From a virus, in IMG/VR virus record IMGVR_UViG_3300047089_000152, positions 1 to 64,000 of that record: DNA of 64,000 bases, one strand, 5' to 3'. This document shows positions 13,842-21,302 of this stretch, one piece after another. The position numbers and the translations under genes are program-made. The notes under the pieces were generated by a model. That model saw only the letters and a list, made by a program, of their open reading frames with translations. It was not told the DNA's origin and searched no databases. Each line of letters starts with the position of its first letter. Position 1 is the first letter of the stretch.

Positions 13842-14942
13842 ATGGCACTACAAGATGTATCAGGAAGGACGGTCATCGTCGGCGGTGGTCTCCACGCAGC
13901 CGTGGTAGCCGCGACACTGTTCGCGTGCAATAAGCCAAGGCCAATCGTGGTAGAGCGACGGTCGAAGACAGGGGGCATATTCGCTGACCTGTCCAATTTC
14001 CGGATGAACTCCGCGAACGGTGCGGGTATCAGGTCGGTGGGCAGCCCGGGCCCGACCAGGATCCCGTCGATGTCACCGTCGGATGACATCAACTGGGTTC
14101 CCAACGCCACGCGCCAGGTCGCGTCCTCGTCGGGGATGGTGGAGTACCCGTACTCCTACGACATGGCCAAGCTGATCCAGGAAACACTAGCAGCGCACGC
14201 TCAGGTGTACACCAGCACCGAGATCACGTTCGACCAGTACGGTGGCTGCACTACGAACGATAGTTATATCGGGAACGCTAAACGGGTCATTTTCGCTGCC
14301 GGTCTCGTAGAACCCCCGGGCATGCCGACAGGCCCGGGGATCATGAGCGGTTACGCGTTCATGAAGAGTCCAGTGCGTAACCTGGCCGGTAAGAAGATCG
14401 CTCTGGTCGGTGCCGGTGACACCGCGTCGCAGGTCGCAGAGTTCATGGTCGGGCAGGGTGTATCAGCGCCTACCTCATTCCCTGATCGCGTCGACTGGTT
14501 CGGCGGTCTTTCCATGCCTACCACGAAACAGGAGTGGATGCTTAAAAGCCACGCCCGGTGGGCTGGGATCGGCCGTCACCTCCCCGACGAAGACAGGTCA
14601 AGGTCCGAAGGTGTTTTCAGCCCGCACATCGCACGGGGTGACGTGGCCTCGCTTGGCAGCGCCGCGTGGGTGAACGGGGAGGTTTACGACCTGGTCGTCA
14701 TGGCGACAGGTTTCGCCGTGGCCCAGTGCCCTGTCACGGCTGAATCTGCGATGAAGATCGGCGAGAAAATCGTCGCGAAATTCTACGACCTTGGTGACGG
14801 ATCCGCGCGCGTGTTCCGGGTCGGTACCTGCGCCTCGCTCAACGCGACGTTCAAGCCGTACCAGTCGCGTTTCCCCGCCGCGAAGGAAGCCATCTTCAAC
14901 CTCGGGCCGCGAACCGCGGCGTTCGCTGGGAGCCTGTCCTAG
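13842..14942 (+). CDS. Flavin-dependent NAD(P) oxidoreductase
   Basis: ATG 13842 with AAGGAGGAGAAAC upstream. Two dinucleotide-binding folds: an N-terminal VIVGGGLHAAVVAATLFA (GxGxxA-type FAD site, about 8-26) with an acidic end VERR, and a second VGAGDTASQVAEFM (about 187-200) for NAD(P)H. ATGFAV near 285 fits the closing motif of flavin monooxygenases and thioredoxin-reductase-like enzymes. At 366 aa it is shorter than typical flavin monooxygenases. Substrate unknown. Unusual cargo for a phage; followed by a ten-codon open frame. Confidence 0.75.
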   Translation: MALQDVSGRTVIVGGGLHAAVVAATLFACNKPRPIVVERRSKTGGIFADLSNFRMNSANGAGIRSVGSPGPTRIPSMSPSDDINWVPNATRQVASSSGMVEYPYSYDMAKLIQETLAAHAQVYTSTEITFDQYGGCTTNDSYIGNAKRVIFAAGLVEPPGMPTGPGIMSGYAFMKSPVRNLAGKKIALVGAGDTASQVAEFMVGQGVSAPTSFPDRVDWFGGLSMPTTKQEWMLKSHARWAGIGRHLPDEDRSRSEGVFSPHIARGDVASLGSAAWVNGEVYDLVVMATGFAVAQCPVTAESAMKIGEKIVAKFYDLGDGSARVFRVGTCASLNATFKPYQSRFPAAKEAIFNLGPRTAAFAGSLS

Positions 14943-14960
14943 AAAACGAAGGAGTATTTT

Positions 14961-14993
14961 ATGTCAGATCTCAATCTCACCGGCCTGGCTTAA
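14961..14993 (+). CDS. Ten-codon open frame MSDLNLTGLA
   Basis: ATG 14961 has AAGGAG six bases upstream (14949-14954), a better ribosome site than many genes here, and stops at TAA 14991. It could be a leader peptide, a precursor peptide or the remnant of a gene lost by mutation. Translation is supported only by the ribosome site. Confidence 0.35.
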   Translation: MSDLNLTGLA

Positions 14994-15009
14994 TACCAGA
15001 ACCGCTGAA

Positions 15010-15080
15010 TCCTGCCAGGAAGGGCCACCGCATCGCTGTGTGCGCTGTGATGCGGTGGCCCTGCTTGCCAGGAGGCAATC
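15010..15080 (+). ncRNA. Family B stem-loop, copy B5
   Basis: TCCTGCCAGGAA, a perfect 13-bp stem (15022-15034 with 15049-15061), then TGCTTGCCAGGAGGCAATC. Last copy of this family. Confidence 0.65.
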
Positions 15081-15102
15081 GCATGCGAAGTGAAAGGAAA
15101 AC

Positions 15103-15669
15103 ATGATGGCGAAGAAGCCTGTGAGACCGCTGCGGAACCTCGCAGCGACCATCACTGTGCTCACCGACCGCAACGCAACGGTCGCGTCGGTGACCCTGGT
15201 GGACACGTATCTCGGGGTGCTGGACGGTGGGATGGGCACAGCGACCGGTTCGTGTAAACGGGAACAGGGCGACGTGTACGACGAGACGATCGCTCTCGAC
15301 CTGGCAGTTGGCCGGGCACTGATCAAACTAGGCTGGCATATGGTACGCCGCGCACACAGGAACGTCACCAGCGCAACGCTAGCTAAGCGGAAGAAGGAAA
15401 TACTTCGTTCTGTTCGCGGTCCGCGTCACGCCAAGCCCGGCGGGCAGATTCAGCTCCCGGTAATCCTGGAGGTGCGCGGCCTGGAAGCGGCTAAACGCGC
15501 AGCGCGGCGTCGCGGCGACAGGGCAGCCCTGGCGGCACTGGTAGCACAGGAGGCACTGATCCAGAACGCACCCCCGGACGCAGGCAGCGGACCGCAGGTC
15601 CCCGGCGGCGGCTACCACCGTGACAACGGCCTGCCCACCATCGAGTCGAACACCAAGGAGACATCATGA
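15103..15669 (+). CDS. Hypothetical protein, 188 aa
   Basis: ATG 15103 or 15106; AAAGGAAAAC precedes. The N-terminal half alternates beta and helix (NATVASVTLVDTYLG, GDVYDETIALDLAVGRALIK) in a pattern like the alpha-beta domains of small actinobacterial double-stranded-RNA-binding-like proteins. The middle is strongly basic (KRKKEILRSVRGPRHAK) and the C-terminus is low complexity. The stop overlaps the next ATG. Confidence 0.65.
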   Translation: MMAKKPVRPLRNLAATITVLTDRNATVASVTLVDTYLGVLDGGMGTATGSCKREQGDVYDETIALDLAVGRALIKLGWHMVRRAHRNVTSATLAKRKKEILRSVRGPRHAKPGGQIQLPVILEVRGLEAAKRAARRRGDRAALAALVAQEALIQNAPPDAGSGPQVPGGGYHRDNGLPTIESNTKETS

Positions 15670-16394
15670 GTCCCCTCATCGGGATCACCACGTACAACGG
15701 GACGAACCTGCTGGCTGACCTGGACGATCCAACGGCGTACCTCCCGCGCGTGTACAGCGACGCGGTACGCAGGGCTGGCGGTCGGCCCGTCCTGCTCCCC
15801 GCGGGTGGCGAAGGTGATGAAGCCACCTGGACGGTCGGTAACGTAGACGGGATCATCCTGCCAGGCGGCCCCGACCTGAACCCGGCCCTGTATGGCCAGC
15901 CCCTGCACGACGAGACATCCCAACCTGACGATGAACGTGACGCGTGGGACATGGCAGTGGCGAAGAACGCGCTGATGTACGGTGTTCCGCTCCTCGGTAT
16001 CTGCCGTGGCATGCAGGTCATGAACGTGGCCCTCGGCGGTACGCTGCACCAGCACATCCCCGACCTGTTTGAAGACGTCGTCGACGAAGGCCAGCTTGTC
16101 GAGCATGACTTCTACGGGCGCGGATTCGGCGAGCACCTGGTCATAGTCGGAGGTGGCGGGCTGCTGGAGTCGATACTAGGCGGCGAACCGATGAACGTTC
16201 CCACCCACCACCATCAGGCTATCAACGAGGTGGGTAACAAGCTGATCCCGGTCGGGGTCGCGTCGGACGGAATCATCGAAGCGGTCGAAGTGGAATCCAG
16301 CGACCAGTTCGCGGTCGGTGTGCAGTGGCACCCCGAACGCGGCGACGACCCGCGGCTGTTCGACGCGTTCGTCATAGCGGCCAGCAATGGGTGA
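15666..16394 (+). CDS. Class I glutamine amidotransferase-like peptidase C26
   Basis: ATG 15666 overlaps the upstream stop (ATGA). The 242-aa protein has the nucleophile elbow LLGICRGMQ (Cys about 117) and a distal QWHPER His-Glu pair, plus ILPGGPDLNP for the oxyanion loop. This is the signature of PuuD-type gamma-glutamyl-GABA hydrolases, which release glutamate from gamma-glutamyl compounds. Full length for the family. In a phage it might supply or remove a gamma-glutamyl modification; the neighbouring oxidoreductase suggests a small metabolic module. Confidence 0.85.
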   Translation: MSPLIGITTYNGTNLLADLDDPTAYLPRVYSDAVRRAGGRPVLLPAGGEGDEATWTVGNVDGIILPGGPDLNPALYGQPLHDETSQPDDERDAWDMAVAKNALMYGVPLLGICRGMQVMNVALGGTLHQHIPDLFEDVVDEGQLVEHDFYGRGFGEHLVIVGGGGLLESILGGEPMNVPTHHHQAINEVGNKLIPVGVASDGIIEAVEVESSDQFAVGVQWHPERGDDPRLFDAFVIAASNG

Positions 16395-16614
16395 CACCAG
16401 CATCCCCGAACCGGAACGGCACTGGTTTTACCTCCGCTGCCCGGCGTGCCACACGCGGATCTGGAACCAGATGTTCACCACGGACCTGACGTACAAGATT
16501 CACTACCGGGGACACATCATCGAAGACTTGATAACCGCTGTAGATACCCTCGCGAAAGGAGGCGACCCGCGGTGCCTACCCCAAGACAGATACCTGACAC
16601 GCTGGCGACCCTGA
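16387..16614 (+). CDS. Hypothetical protein with CxxC, 75 aa
   Basis: ATG 16387 overlaps the peptidase stop by eight bases. WFYLRCPACHTRIWNQMF starts a zinc-ribbon half; no second cysteine pair, though CLPQD occurs later. Next gene overlaps its end. Confidence 0.55.
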   Translation: MGDTSIPEPERHWFYLRCPACHTRIWNQMFTTDLTYKIHYRGHIIEDLITAVDTLAKGGDPRCLPQDRYLTRWRP

Positions 16615-17027
16615 CCCCGCTACCGGAGCGGAAGGACGGGTGGGAGCCGCGTCAGCGGCGCGCCAGGTCGAATGTGCGCGGCACCCGGGCGAACACCCTG
16701 CCGGATACCATGCCAGGTGAGAAAACGTGGCGTATCGTCCCAGACAATGCGACGATACGGACGTGGGGCAGGGGCAGAGGATACCGCGTGTCAGACCACG
16801 GCAGGATCTCCAGGTTCATCCGGTCGGAGTTCGCGGAGTTCATGAAGCTGAACGCGTCGTGGACCGTGAAGATAGTGTCCATCCAGCCGCCCGGCGCAAC
16901 ACAGGCCAGGGCGTTCTTCCAGGTGCGTCAAGGTTCGTACCTCGTCAAGCAGACCACCGACCTGTTCTACGTCAAACGTGAACTGGGTGAAGAAGTGTAC
17001 GCCCTGCTACAGGAGACGAGGAAATGA
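16572..17027 (+). CDS. Hypothetical protein, 151 aa
   Basis: GTG 16572 with AAAGGAGG about ten bases upstream. Basic, disordered first 60 residues, then a compact beta-rich part (WRIVPDNATIRTWGRGRGYR, RISRFIRSEFAEFM) and a C-terminal helix ending EEVYALLQETRK. Family not recognised. Confidence 0.6.
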   Translation: MPTPRQIPDTLATLTPLPERKDGWEPRQRRARSNVRGTRANTLPDTMPGEKTWRIVPDNATIRTWGRGRGYRVSDHGRISRFIRSEFAEFMKLNASWTVKIVSIQPPGATQARAFFQVRQGSYLVKQTTDLFYVKRELGEEVYALLQETRK

Positions 17028-17057
17028 CAGTCATAGCCATCAGAGAAGGAGGAGACG

Positions 17058-17243
17058 ATGCCACGCCCCAAGAAGCCGAAACCACCCCGGACCAGGGACA
17101 GTAAGAAACAGCCTGTCACTGTCGGGAAGCTTCCCGTCGTCAAGTGTGAGCTGTGCAAGCGGAAGATGGCGTTCCGGCCGGACAAAACGACAGGTCAGAA
17201 GGTACTGAACGACCACTACAAGCAGGTGCATGGCATTGGCTGA
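17058..17243 (+). CDS. C2H2-type mini zinc finger, 61 aa
   Basis: ATG 17058 after AAGGAGGAGACG. A basic lysine/proline-rich tail (MPRPKKPKPPRTRDSKK) leads to CELCKRKMAFR...LNDHYKQVH, a CxxC...HxxxxH finger of eukaryotic-like C2H2 spacing. Likely DNA-binding. Confidence 0.7.
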   Translation: MPRPKKPKPPRTRDSKKQPVTVGKLPVVKCELCKRKMAFRPDKTTGQKVLNDHYKQVHGIG

Positions 17244-17646
17244 CCAGCACAACCACGTAACCATGGACATCAAACCGCCCGGGGAGTGCCCCGCCTGCGA
17301 CGCGTACCACCGCAGCCAGGAACAGGGACACCGGGCGGAACCCCTGATCGGGGGGGAATCTCCTATCGGGGGGGAATCACGCGACGGGGGGGAAAATCAC
17401 TTCACCCAGCAGGCCATCGACGTCGCTGTCGATTACGCGCAGCGTGTCGTGCTCATCCAGTGGCTGCTGGATCTGGGCCTCGACGGTGAGGCGGACAACC
17501 TGCGTGACGCAACCGAAAGTGACGCCGCGCAAGCAGCCTACGACATCGCCGCGAACATCGTGGATATCTGCGGCAACGCGGAGCTACCTGAGCTGGCTGG
17601 CAAACTCCGTGACTGGGCTGACCAGCACGAAAAACTGGCACCGTAA
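17230..17646 (+). CDS. Hypothetical protein with 18-bp repeat, 138 aa
   Basis: ATG 17230 overlaps the upstream gene. ECPACDAYH near the start is a CxxC knuckle. Residues about 38-58 come from three 18-bp DNA repeats, each with a run of seven G (17350, 17368, 17386), encoding IGGESP-like units; such runs are prone to slippage, which would shift frame. The rest is helical (AIDVAVDYAQRVVLIQWLLD...). Confidence 0.65.
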   Translation: MALADQHNHVTMDIKPPGECPACDAYHRSQEQGHRAEPLIGGESPIGGESRDGGENHFTQQAIDVAVDYAQRVVLIQWLLDLGLDGEADNLRDATESDAAQAAYDIAANIVDICGNAELPELAGKLRDWADQHEKLAP

Positions 17647-17714
17647 CTGGCCGCTGGCCGTGCCACCCAAAGCGAAACTCTGGGTGGTGCGGGGAACGTC
17701 CAGTTCGCGAAGAA
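17646..17714 (+). ncRNA. Family C structured element, copy C1
   Basis: An outer stem ACTGG (17646-17650) / CCAGT (17700-17704) and an inner stem GCCACCCA (17662-17669) / TGGGTGGT (17681-17688) flank an internal loop made of CCGCTGGCCGT on the left and GCGGGGAACG on the right. The loop strands match copies at 21768, 22545 and 23964 while both stems differ in sequence. Confidence 0.6.
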
Positions 17715-17728
17715 GGAGACCGAAGACC

Positions 17729-17968
17729 ATGAGTGAACCGAAACGTCCCGACTGGCCAGGTGAGGCTGACTGGAAACGGGCGCAGTCGGCTAGGAAGGCC
17801 ACCACCGCCGCTATCGGAGCTGAACTTATTAACGCCTTCAACCAGGGATGGACGGACCCGTCCGACATGGCGGGTCATGGTCACGAAACCAGCACCGGGT
17901 TCGAGTTCCACCTCGAACGTGACGGCGTGACCTACACGATCGCCGTGTCCAGGGACATGGGCACGTGA
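17729..17968 (+). CDS. Hypothetical protein, 79 aa
   Basis: ATG 17729; AAGGAGACCGAAGACC precedes. Acidic/aromatic start (PKRPDWPGEADWKRAQ), a helix (AAIGAELINAFNQGW) and a beta C-terminus (FEFHLERDGVTYTIAVSR). Unknown. Confidence 0.6.
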   Translation: MSEPKRPDWPGEADWKRAQSARKATTAAIGAELINAFNQGWTDPSDMAGHGHETSTGFEFHLERDGVTYTIAVSRDMGT

Positions 17969-17972
17969 CCTT

Positions 17973-18098
17973 GTGCCTATCACCGCGAGGTGCGGGAAGC
18001 ACTGCAAGTCGAAACGAATCGGCGGTCGGCTCGTAGAAAAACACTGCAACTGCAAACTGTGCCACGGGAAATACTCCAATGGAGGAGATAAGAAATAA
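17973..18098 (+). CDS. Cys-rich basic mini protein, 41 aa
   Basis: GTG 17973, five bases after the previous stop; no strong ribosome site. RCGKHCKSKRIGGRLVEKHC then NCKLCHGKYS: six cysteines and three histidines, very basic. Probably a zinc-binding nucleic-acid protein. Too short for most gene finders. Confidence 0.5.
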   Translation: MPITARCGKHCKSKRIGGRLVEKHCNCKLCHGKYSNGGDKK

Positions 18099-18330
18099 CC
18101 CCGTGGACGCGTTGCATCATCACCCCGTGCGGGTGGTGGTGTTGCGTGCCAGCCGGCTGGGCATCGACCTCGACAACCAGCACCTCTACGGGTTCGCGTT
18201 GCTGATGCCCGACTCAATAGAACAGGAGGTGTGGGACGCGCTCGCCGAAGAGTGGCGGGACGAGATCGCGTACAGGACTACCACACGCGTCCCGGCCGCC
18301 GTGCAGGAGCAGCTGGTTCTGACGGGGTGA
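18079..18330 (+). CDS. Hypothetical protein, 83 aa
   Basis: Start uncertain: ATG 18079 overlaps the preceding gene; GTG 18103 or 18127 are alternatives. A hairpin with the TTGCxxTGCCAGCCGG motif lies inside the first 75 bases, which argues for a later start. The C-terminal AEEWRDEIAYRTTTRVP recalls the protein at 7949. The last 50 bases overlap the antisense HNH gene. Confidence 0.5.
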   Translation: MEEIRNNPVDALHHHPVRVVVLRASRLGIDLDNQHLYGFALLMPDSIEQEVWDALAEEWRDEIAYRTTTRVPAAVQEQLVLTG

Positions 18331-18652
18331 ACCCGGGGACTGGGGTGAGTACCTTACGCCGGGCGTATTCCAGCGGCCTGGCCTGTCTCACCTGGTTGCA
18401 TCGGTGCCCGCATTCCGGGCACCGATGCGGCCCCCCGTGGATGGGTCGCAGGTTGGTCAGCTCGAACCGCAAGTGCGGCGCTTCGCACACAGTGATGACG
18501 TGGTCGACCTGCCCACCGTCTACCCCGCCGGGTATCGGGTGGTAGCAGACGTGGCACACGGGACCGTAGGTGGCGTAGACGAGGCGGCAGAGCTGCTTCC
18601 ACCGGTACCCGCCGCGTCCCATCGGGCCCGTCCCGGCGGACTTGACTGCCAT
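18278..18652 (-). CDS. HNH endonuclease on the opposite strand
   Basis: Only convincing minus-strand gene in the first 26 kb besides the one at 26308. ATG at 18652 chosen. The 124-aa protein has CHVC, then QVDHVIT (HNH Asp-His), FELTNLRPIHGG (Asn and His) and CPECGHRCNQ, a full HNH nuclease with zinc cysteines. Such free-standing HNH enzymes act as homing or packaging nucleases. Its antisense placement inside a plus-strand gene train suggests insertion. Confidence 0.75.
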   Translation of the reverse strand: MAVKSAGTGPMGRGGYRWKQLCRLVYATYGPVCHVCYHPIPGGVDGGQVDHVITVCEAPHLRFELTNLRPIHGGPHRCPECGHRCNQVRQARPLEYARRKVLTPVPGFTPSEPAAPARRPGRVW

Positions 18653-18683
18653 GCCTAAAGGATAGAGGAAGTGGATGTGAGCT

Positions 18684-18851
18684 GTGAGCAACACGAACTG
18701 TACCCGTGGGGGTGAGTGCGGGGCGAATCACCGTGCGTACTGCAAGAAGTGCAGGGATGGTTTCCACTGCGGTCGGCATTTGAGGGGCTGCCACGATTCG
18801 TGTAGCAGATCGACAGGCTATCCTTCCAGGCGCAAAGACCCGCGAAGATAG
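18684..18851 (+). CDS. Cys/His-rich mini protein, 55 aa
   Basis: GTG 18684 chosen; GAGGAA lies thirteen bases upstream. Eight cysteines and four histidines in 40 residues (CTRGGECGANHRAYCKKC, then FHCGRHLRGCHDSC), enough for two zinc sites. Basic tail. Frame runs cleanly to TAG 18851. Confidence 0.55.
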   Translation: MSNTNCTRGGECGANHRAYCKKCRDGFHCGRHLRGCHDSCSRSTGYPSRRKDPRR

Positions 18852-18863
18852 GAGAACAACCAC

Positions 18864-19145
18864 GTGGAAGCGGTCAAGATACCCAAAGGTGACCGGGTAC
18901 TGCTCGTGAACCCGGAGCATCCCCGTCGTTTCCGGTTCAAACGGTGGGCTGGGCAACTACCAGACGGTGGCGTGCTCACCGCTACGGGACTGGCGGCGGG
19001 GTGCTGCGGTCACTACTCGTTCTTCCGCTGGCGTATCCTGCTTCACCGTCACCGTTACGACAGGCCGGTGCCTGAAGACATGAAAGCTGCGCTGCGCGGT
19101 GAAGCTCCAGTACCAGAGTGGTTCCTGAAAGGAGAACAACCATGA
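18864..19145 (+). CDS. Hypothetical protein, 93 aa
   Basis: GTG 18864 with AGGAGAACAACCAC upstream, a site repeated before the next two genes. Beta-rich start (GDRVLLVNPEHPRRFRFKRW) suggests a small barrel; CCGHYSFFRW in the middle. Unknown. Confidence 0.65.
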   Translation: MEAVKIPKGDRVLLVNPEHPRRFRFKRWAGQLPDGGVLTATGLAAGCCGHYSFFRWRILLHRHRYDRPVPEDMKAALRGEAPVPEWFLKGEQP

Positions 19146-19237
19146 CGAAGAGGTGCCCTAACTGCGGTGCTCAGAATGATCTGAGAAACCTGGTATGCAG
19201 GGCTTGCAGGGCCTCCCTGCCCCCCAGCAGTACGTGA
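19142..19237 (+). CDS. 31-aa zinc ribbon
   Basis: ATG 19142 (ATGA overlap) after AGGAGAACAACC. KRCPNCGAQ and VCRACRAS form a complete CxxC...CxxC ribbon in 31 residues, one of the smallest in the window. Confidence 0.65.
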   Translation: MTKRCPNCGAQNDLRNLVCRACRASLPPSST

Positions 19238-19252
19238 GAAAGGAGAACAACC

Positions 19253-20011
19253 ATGACTACACCTGCTAGTACGGCGCCGTGGCGGCAGATTATCGCCCCG
19301 GACAGGCTGCATCCCGGCCCGGATAACCCGCGTGAGGATCCGGGGGATATCCCGGCGCTGACCGCTTCGATCAGGCGGCATGGCCTGAAGCATCCTGTAC
19401 TGGTCGTGCCCCGGGGGGGTGAAAGCCAGGAATTCGACATCGAGGACGGGTGGCGTCGCTGGCTGGCGATGAGGGACTGGATGACAGGTATCCCTTGCGT
19501 GGTCATGCCTCAGCTGCCCGGTGAGAGGCGGCCGGTGCGGGCGATCTTCACCGCGCTGGTGACAGACGCGTACCGCAAGGACCTGAACCAGATCGAGCGA
19601 GCCAAGGGGTTCCAGCGGCTGCAAAAAGAATTCGGGTTCACCGCGACGGAGATCGCCGGGCAGATCGGCATGTCCGTGTCGACGGTGACGAACGCGCTGA
19701 TGCTGCTGGAACTGGCCCCCGAGACACAGCAGGCGGTCGCGGAAAAGAAGATCAGCGCCACCGAGGTAGGCGGGCTGCTCCGCAGGTACCGCGCGAAGCA
19801 GCGAAGGAAGCTGGGTAAGCAGCCGATCGCCCCGAAGTGGGAACCGGACTGGTTCACCCCTCAGCATGCGCTCGCTAAGCAGGCGGGGGAGCTGTGTGAC
19901 CGGCGTGAGCATAACATGCGCCGCCGCATCGGTAAGGTGGCGTGCGGCCAGTGCTGGGAGTCCGTCATCCGCCGCGACCAGGATAAGGTCAACGAGGCAC
20001 CCAGTGCCTGA
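19253..20011 (+). CDS. ParB-like nuclease/partition domain protein
   Basis: ATG 19253 after AAAGGAGAACAACC. The 252-aa protein begins with a ParB/Srx-type fold: DRLHPGPDNPRED, then ALTASIRRHGLKHPVLVV and the signature DGWRRWLAM (family GxRR). A helix-turn-helix follows (FGFTATEIAGQIGMSVSTVT, about 130-150), then a basic region and a C-terminal CGQC. ParB-like phage proteins regulate transcription or act in partition; DNA binding is well supported, the role is not. Confidence 0.8.
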   Translation: MTTPASTAPWRQIIAPDRLHPGPDNPREDPGDIPALTASIRRHGLKHPVLVVPRGGESQEFDIEDGWRRWLAMRDWMTGIPCVVMPQLPGERRPVRAIFTALVTDAYRKDLNQIERAKGFQRLQKEFGFTATEIAGQIGMSVSTVTNALMLLELAPETQQAVAEKKISATEVGGLLRRYRAKQRRKLGKQPIAPKWEPDWFTPQHALAKQAGELCDRREHNMRRRIGKVACGQCWESVIRRDQDKVNEAPSA

Positions 20012-20183
20012 CGTAGTGCCAGCTGGGACGAAACTCCCTGCTGATGCGTATGCGCGGCTGCGGTGGCTCGCTTACAAGCGGAATACCACTGTCAGCGCGA
20101 TCATCGCGTCGTATGTGGCGCGGTGTCTCGCGGAGGAAGACCTGCGCGGGTTCGTACCCTCGGACGATCCGAAGGATTCCTGA
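20004..20183 (+). CDS. Ribbon-helix-helix regulator, 59 aa
   Basis: GTG 20004 overlaps the ParB-like gene by eight bases. TKLPADAYARLRWLAYKRNT then VSAIIASYVARCLAEE is the strand-helix-helix layout of Arc/CopG/MetJ-type dimeric repressors. Coupled to the ParB-like protein, so it may regulate the same targets. Confidence 0.65.
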   Translation: MPDVVPAGTKLPADAYARLRWLAYKRNTTVSAIIASYVARCLAEEDLRGFVPSDDPKDS

Positions 20184-20434
20184 TGCCTACATGGCCGTGC
20201 CCTCAGTGCGGTGCGAAGAAAGGCGACCCGCATAAGCCTACGTGCAGCAGAGCGCGGGCCGGTCGCAGGAAACCTACATCGAAACGGGTGCAGCCCAGCG
20301 GCCTCCCCAGGGGTAAAGGCAGGTTCTCCACGTGCGTGAACCACAAACCTGTCGTGTACAAGACGCGGGGTGACACCGAGTACCTGCAATGCAGCACGTG
20401 CAGCAGACACCTCGGCAGCCGGAAGAAGAAGTAA
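20183..20434 (+). CDS. Zinc-ribbon protein, 83 aa
   Basis: ATG 20183 overlaps the previous stop. CPQCGAKKGDPHKPTC at the start and LQCSTCSRHLGSRKKK at the end give two cysteine pairs with a long basic linker. Likely nucleic-acid binding. Confidence 0.6.
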   Translation: MPTWPCPQCGAKKGDPHKPTCSRARAGRRKPTSKRVQPSGLPRGKGRFSTCVNHKPVVYKTRGDTEYLQCSTCSRHLGSRKKK

Positions 20435-20447
20435 GAGGAGGTCAGCC

Positions 20448-20738
20448 GTGGCGGATGAGCGTGACCGTTTCATGGTCGCGATGCACCAGATGCGGGACTC
20501 GTTCCAGGTCTTGAAGGAACACGCCGAGTGGGGTTACTACGAACAGGAGAACGGTGACTTCTACGACGGATACGCCGAAGCGAAGCGTATCTTCGGGGAC
20601 GTGCTGCTCCAGCGTGACACCCAGCCTGAGAAGGATGAGAAGTACTGGGAAGAGGTGGAACGTGCTGTCGGTAAAGGCACGCGGAGCATCCTGTGGGGCA
20701 CATCCACCCGTTCGCTGCGCAGGGCGCTCGCCCGGTGA
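20448..20738 (+). CDS. Hypothetical helical protein, 96 aa
   Basis: GTG 20448 after GAGGAGGTCAGCC. Charged helical protein with aromatic core (HAEWGYYEQENGDFYDGYAE). No motif recognised. Confidence 0.65.
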   Translation: MADERDRFMVAMHQMRDSFQVLKEHAEWGYYEQENGDFYDGYAEAKRIFGDVLLQRDTQPEKDEKYWEEVERAVGKGTRSILWGTSTRSLRRALAR

Positions 20739-20739
20739 G

Positions 20740-21027
20740 ATGGTCATCTTCATGGCTTTCGCGTATGGGTGGAAGGGCAGGGACGACGAGGAACCCGGCG
20801 TGGACATTCCAGCACTTGCGATGCGCGCTTTCTTCGACGACCCGGGCGTGACCGAAGATGAGAAAGACAAACTCGCCTTCCGGTGGGCGTTGGACGCGGA
20901 GGAGTGGCTGAACAGGAACGTCGCACCCGAGGGGTACCTCTTTGGGTGGCACGATTTCGTGTTCTACCTGAATCCCACCCAGTGGTGGGAGCCGATCGGC
21001 GGACCCGACCAGCTGTGGCTCCCATGA
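20740..21027 (+). CDS. Hypothetical acidic protein, 95 aa
   Basis: ATG 20740 two bases after the previous stop; ATG 20752 is an alternative. Acidic with WALDAEEWLNRNVAPEGYLF and WHDFVFYLNPTQWWEP. The stop overlaps the next start. Unknown. Confidence 0.55.
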   Translation: MVIFMAFAYGWKGRDDEEPGVDIPALAMRAFFDDPGVTEDEKDKLAFRWALDAEEWLNRNVAPEGYLFGWHDFVFYLNPTQWWEPIGGPDQLWLP

Positions 21028-21302
21028 CCGTGTTCGGTGAAGACGGGATGGTCGTCTGGACGGAGGAGGACAAGCAGGAAGCTGACTGCGTACGCAGGAT
21101 GCGCGGTGTCAACACGGACATGCATGCCGTCGCGGACTATCACCGGAACCTGTCGGCTATCCGCAGCGTGCTGATCGGTGAGCTGGTACACCGGTTCGGC
21201 TGGTCGCAGCATGACGTCGCAGCCGAGCTGGGAATATCGCAGGCACGCGTCCACAAGATACTGAAGGAGCTTGATGAACGGAAACAAGAGGAAGTGGGCT
21301 GA
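21024..21302 (+). CDS. Helix-turn-helix protein, 92 aa
   Basis: ATG 21024 (ATGA). The C-terminal LVHRFGWSQHDVAAELGISQ then ARVHKILKEL (about 58-85) is a clear helix-turn-helix of the ParB/sigma-4 kind; the N-terminus is acidic. Probably a transcriptional regulator. Confidence 0.7.
   Translation: MTVFGEDGMVVWTEEDKQEADCVRRMRGVNTDMHAVADYHRNLSAIRSVLIGELVHRFGWSQHDVAAELGISQARVHKILKELDERKQEEVG

Noticed and set aside
17024-17104. 26-codon frame starting on the stop of the 151-aa gene
   Set aside because: It overlaps a better-supported zinc-finger gene with its own strong ribosome site at 17058.
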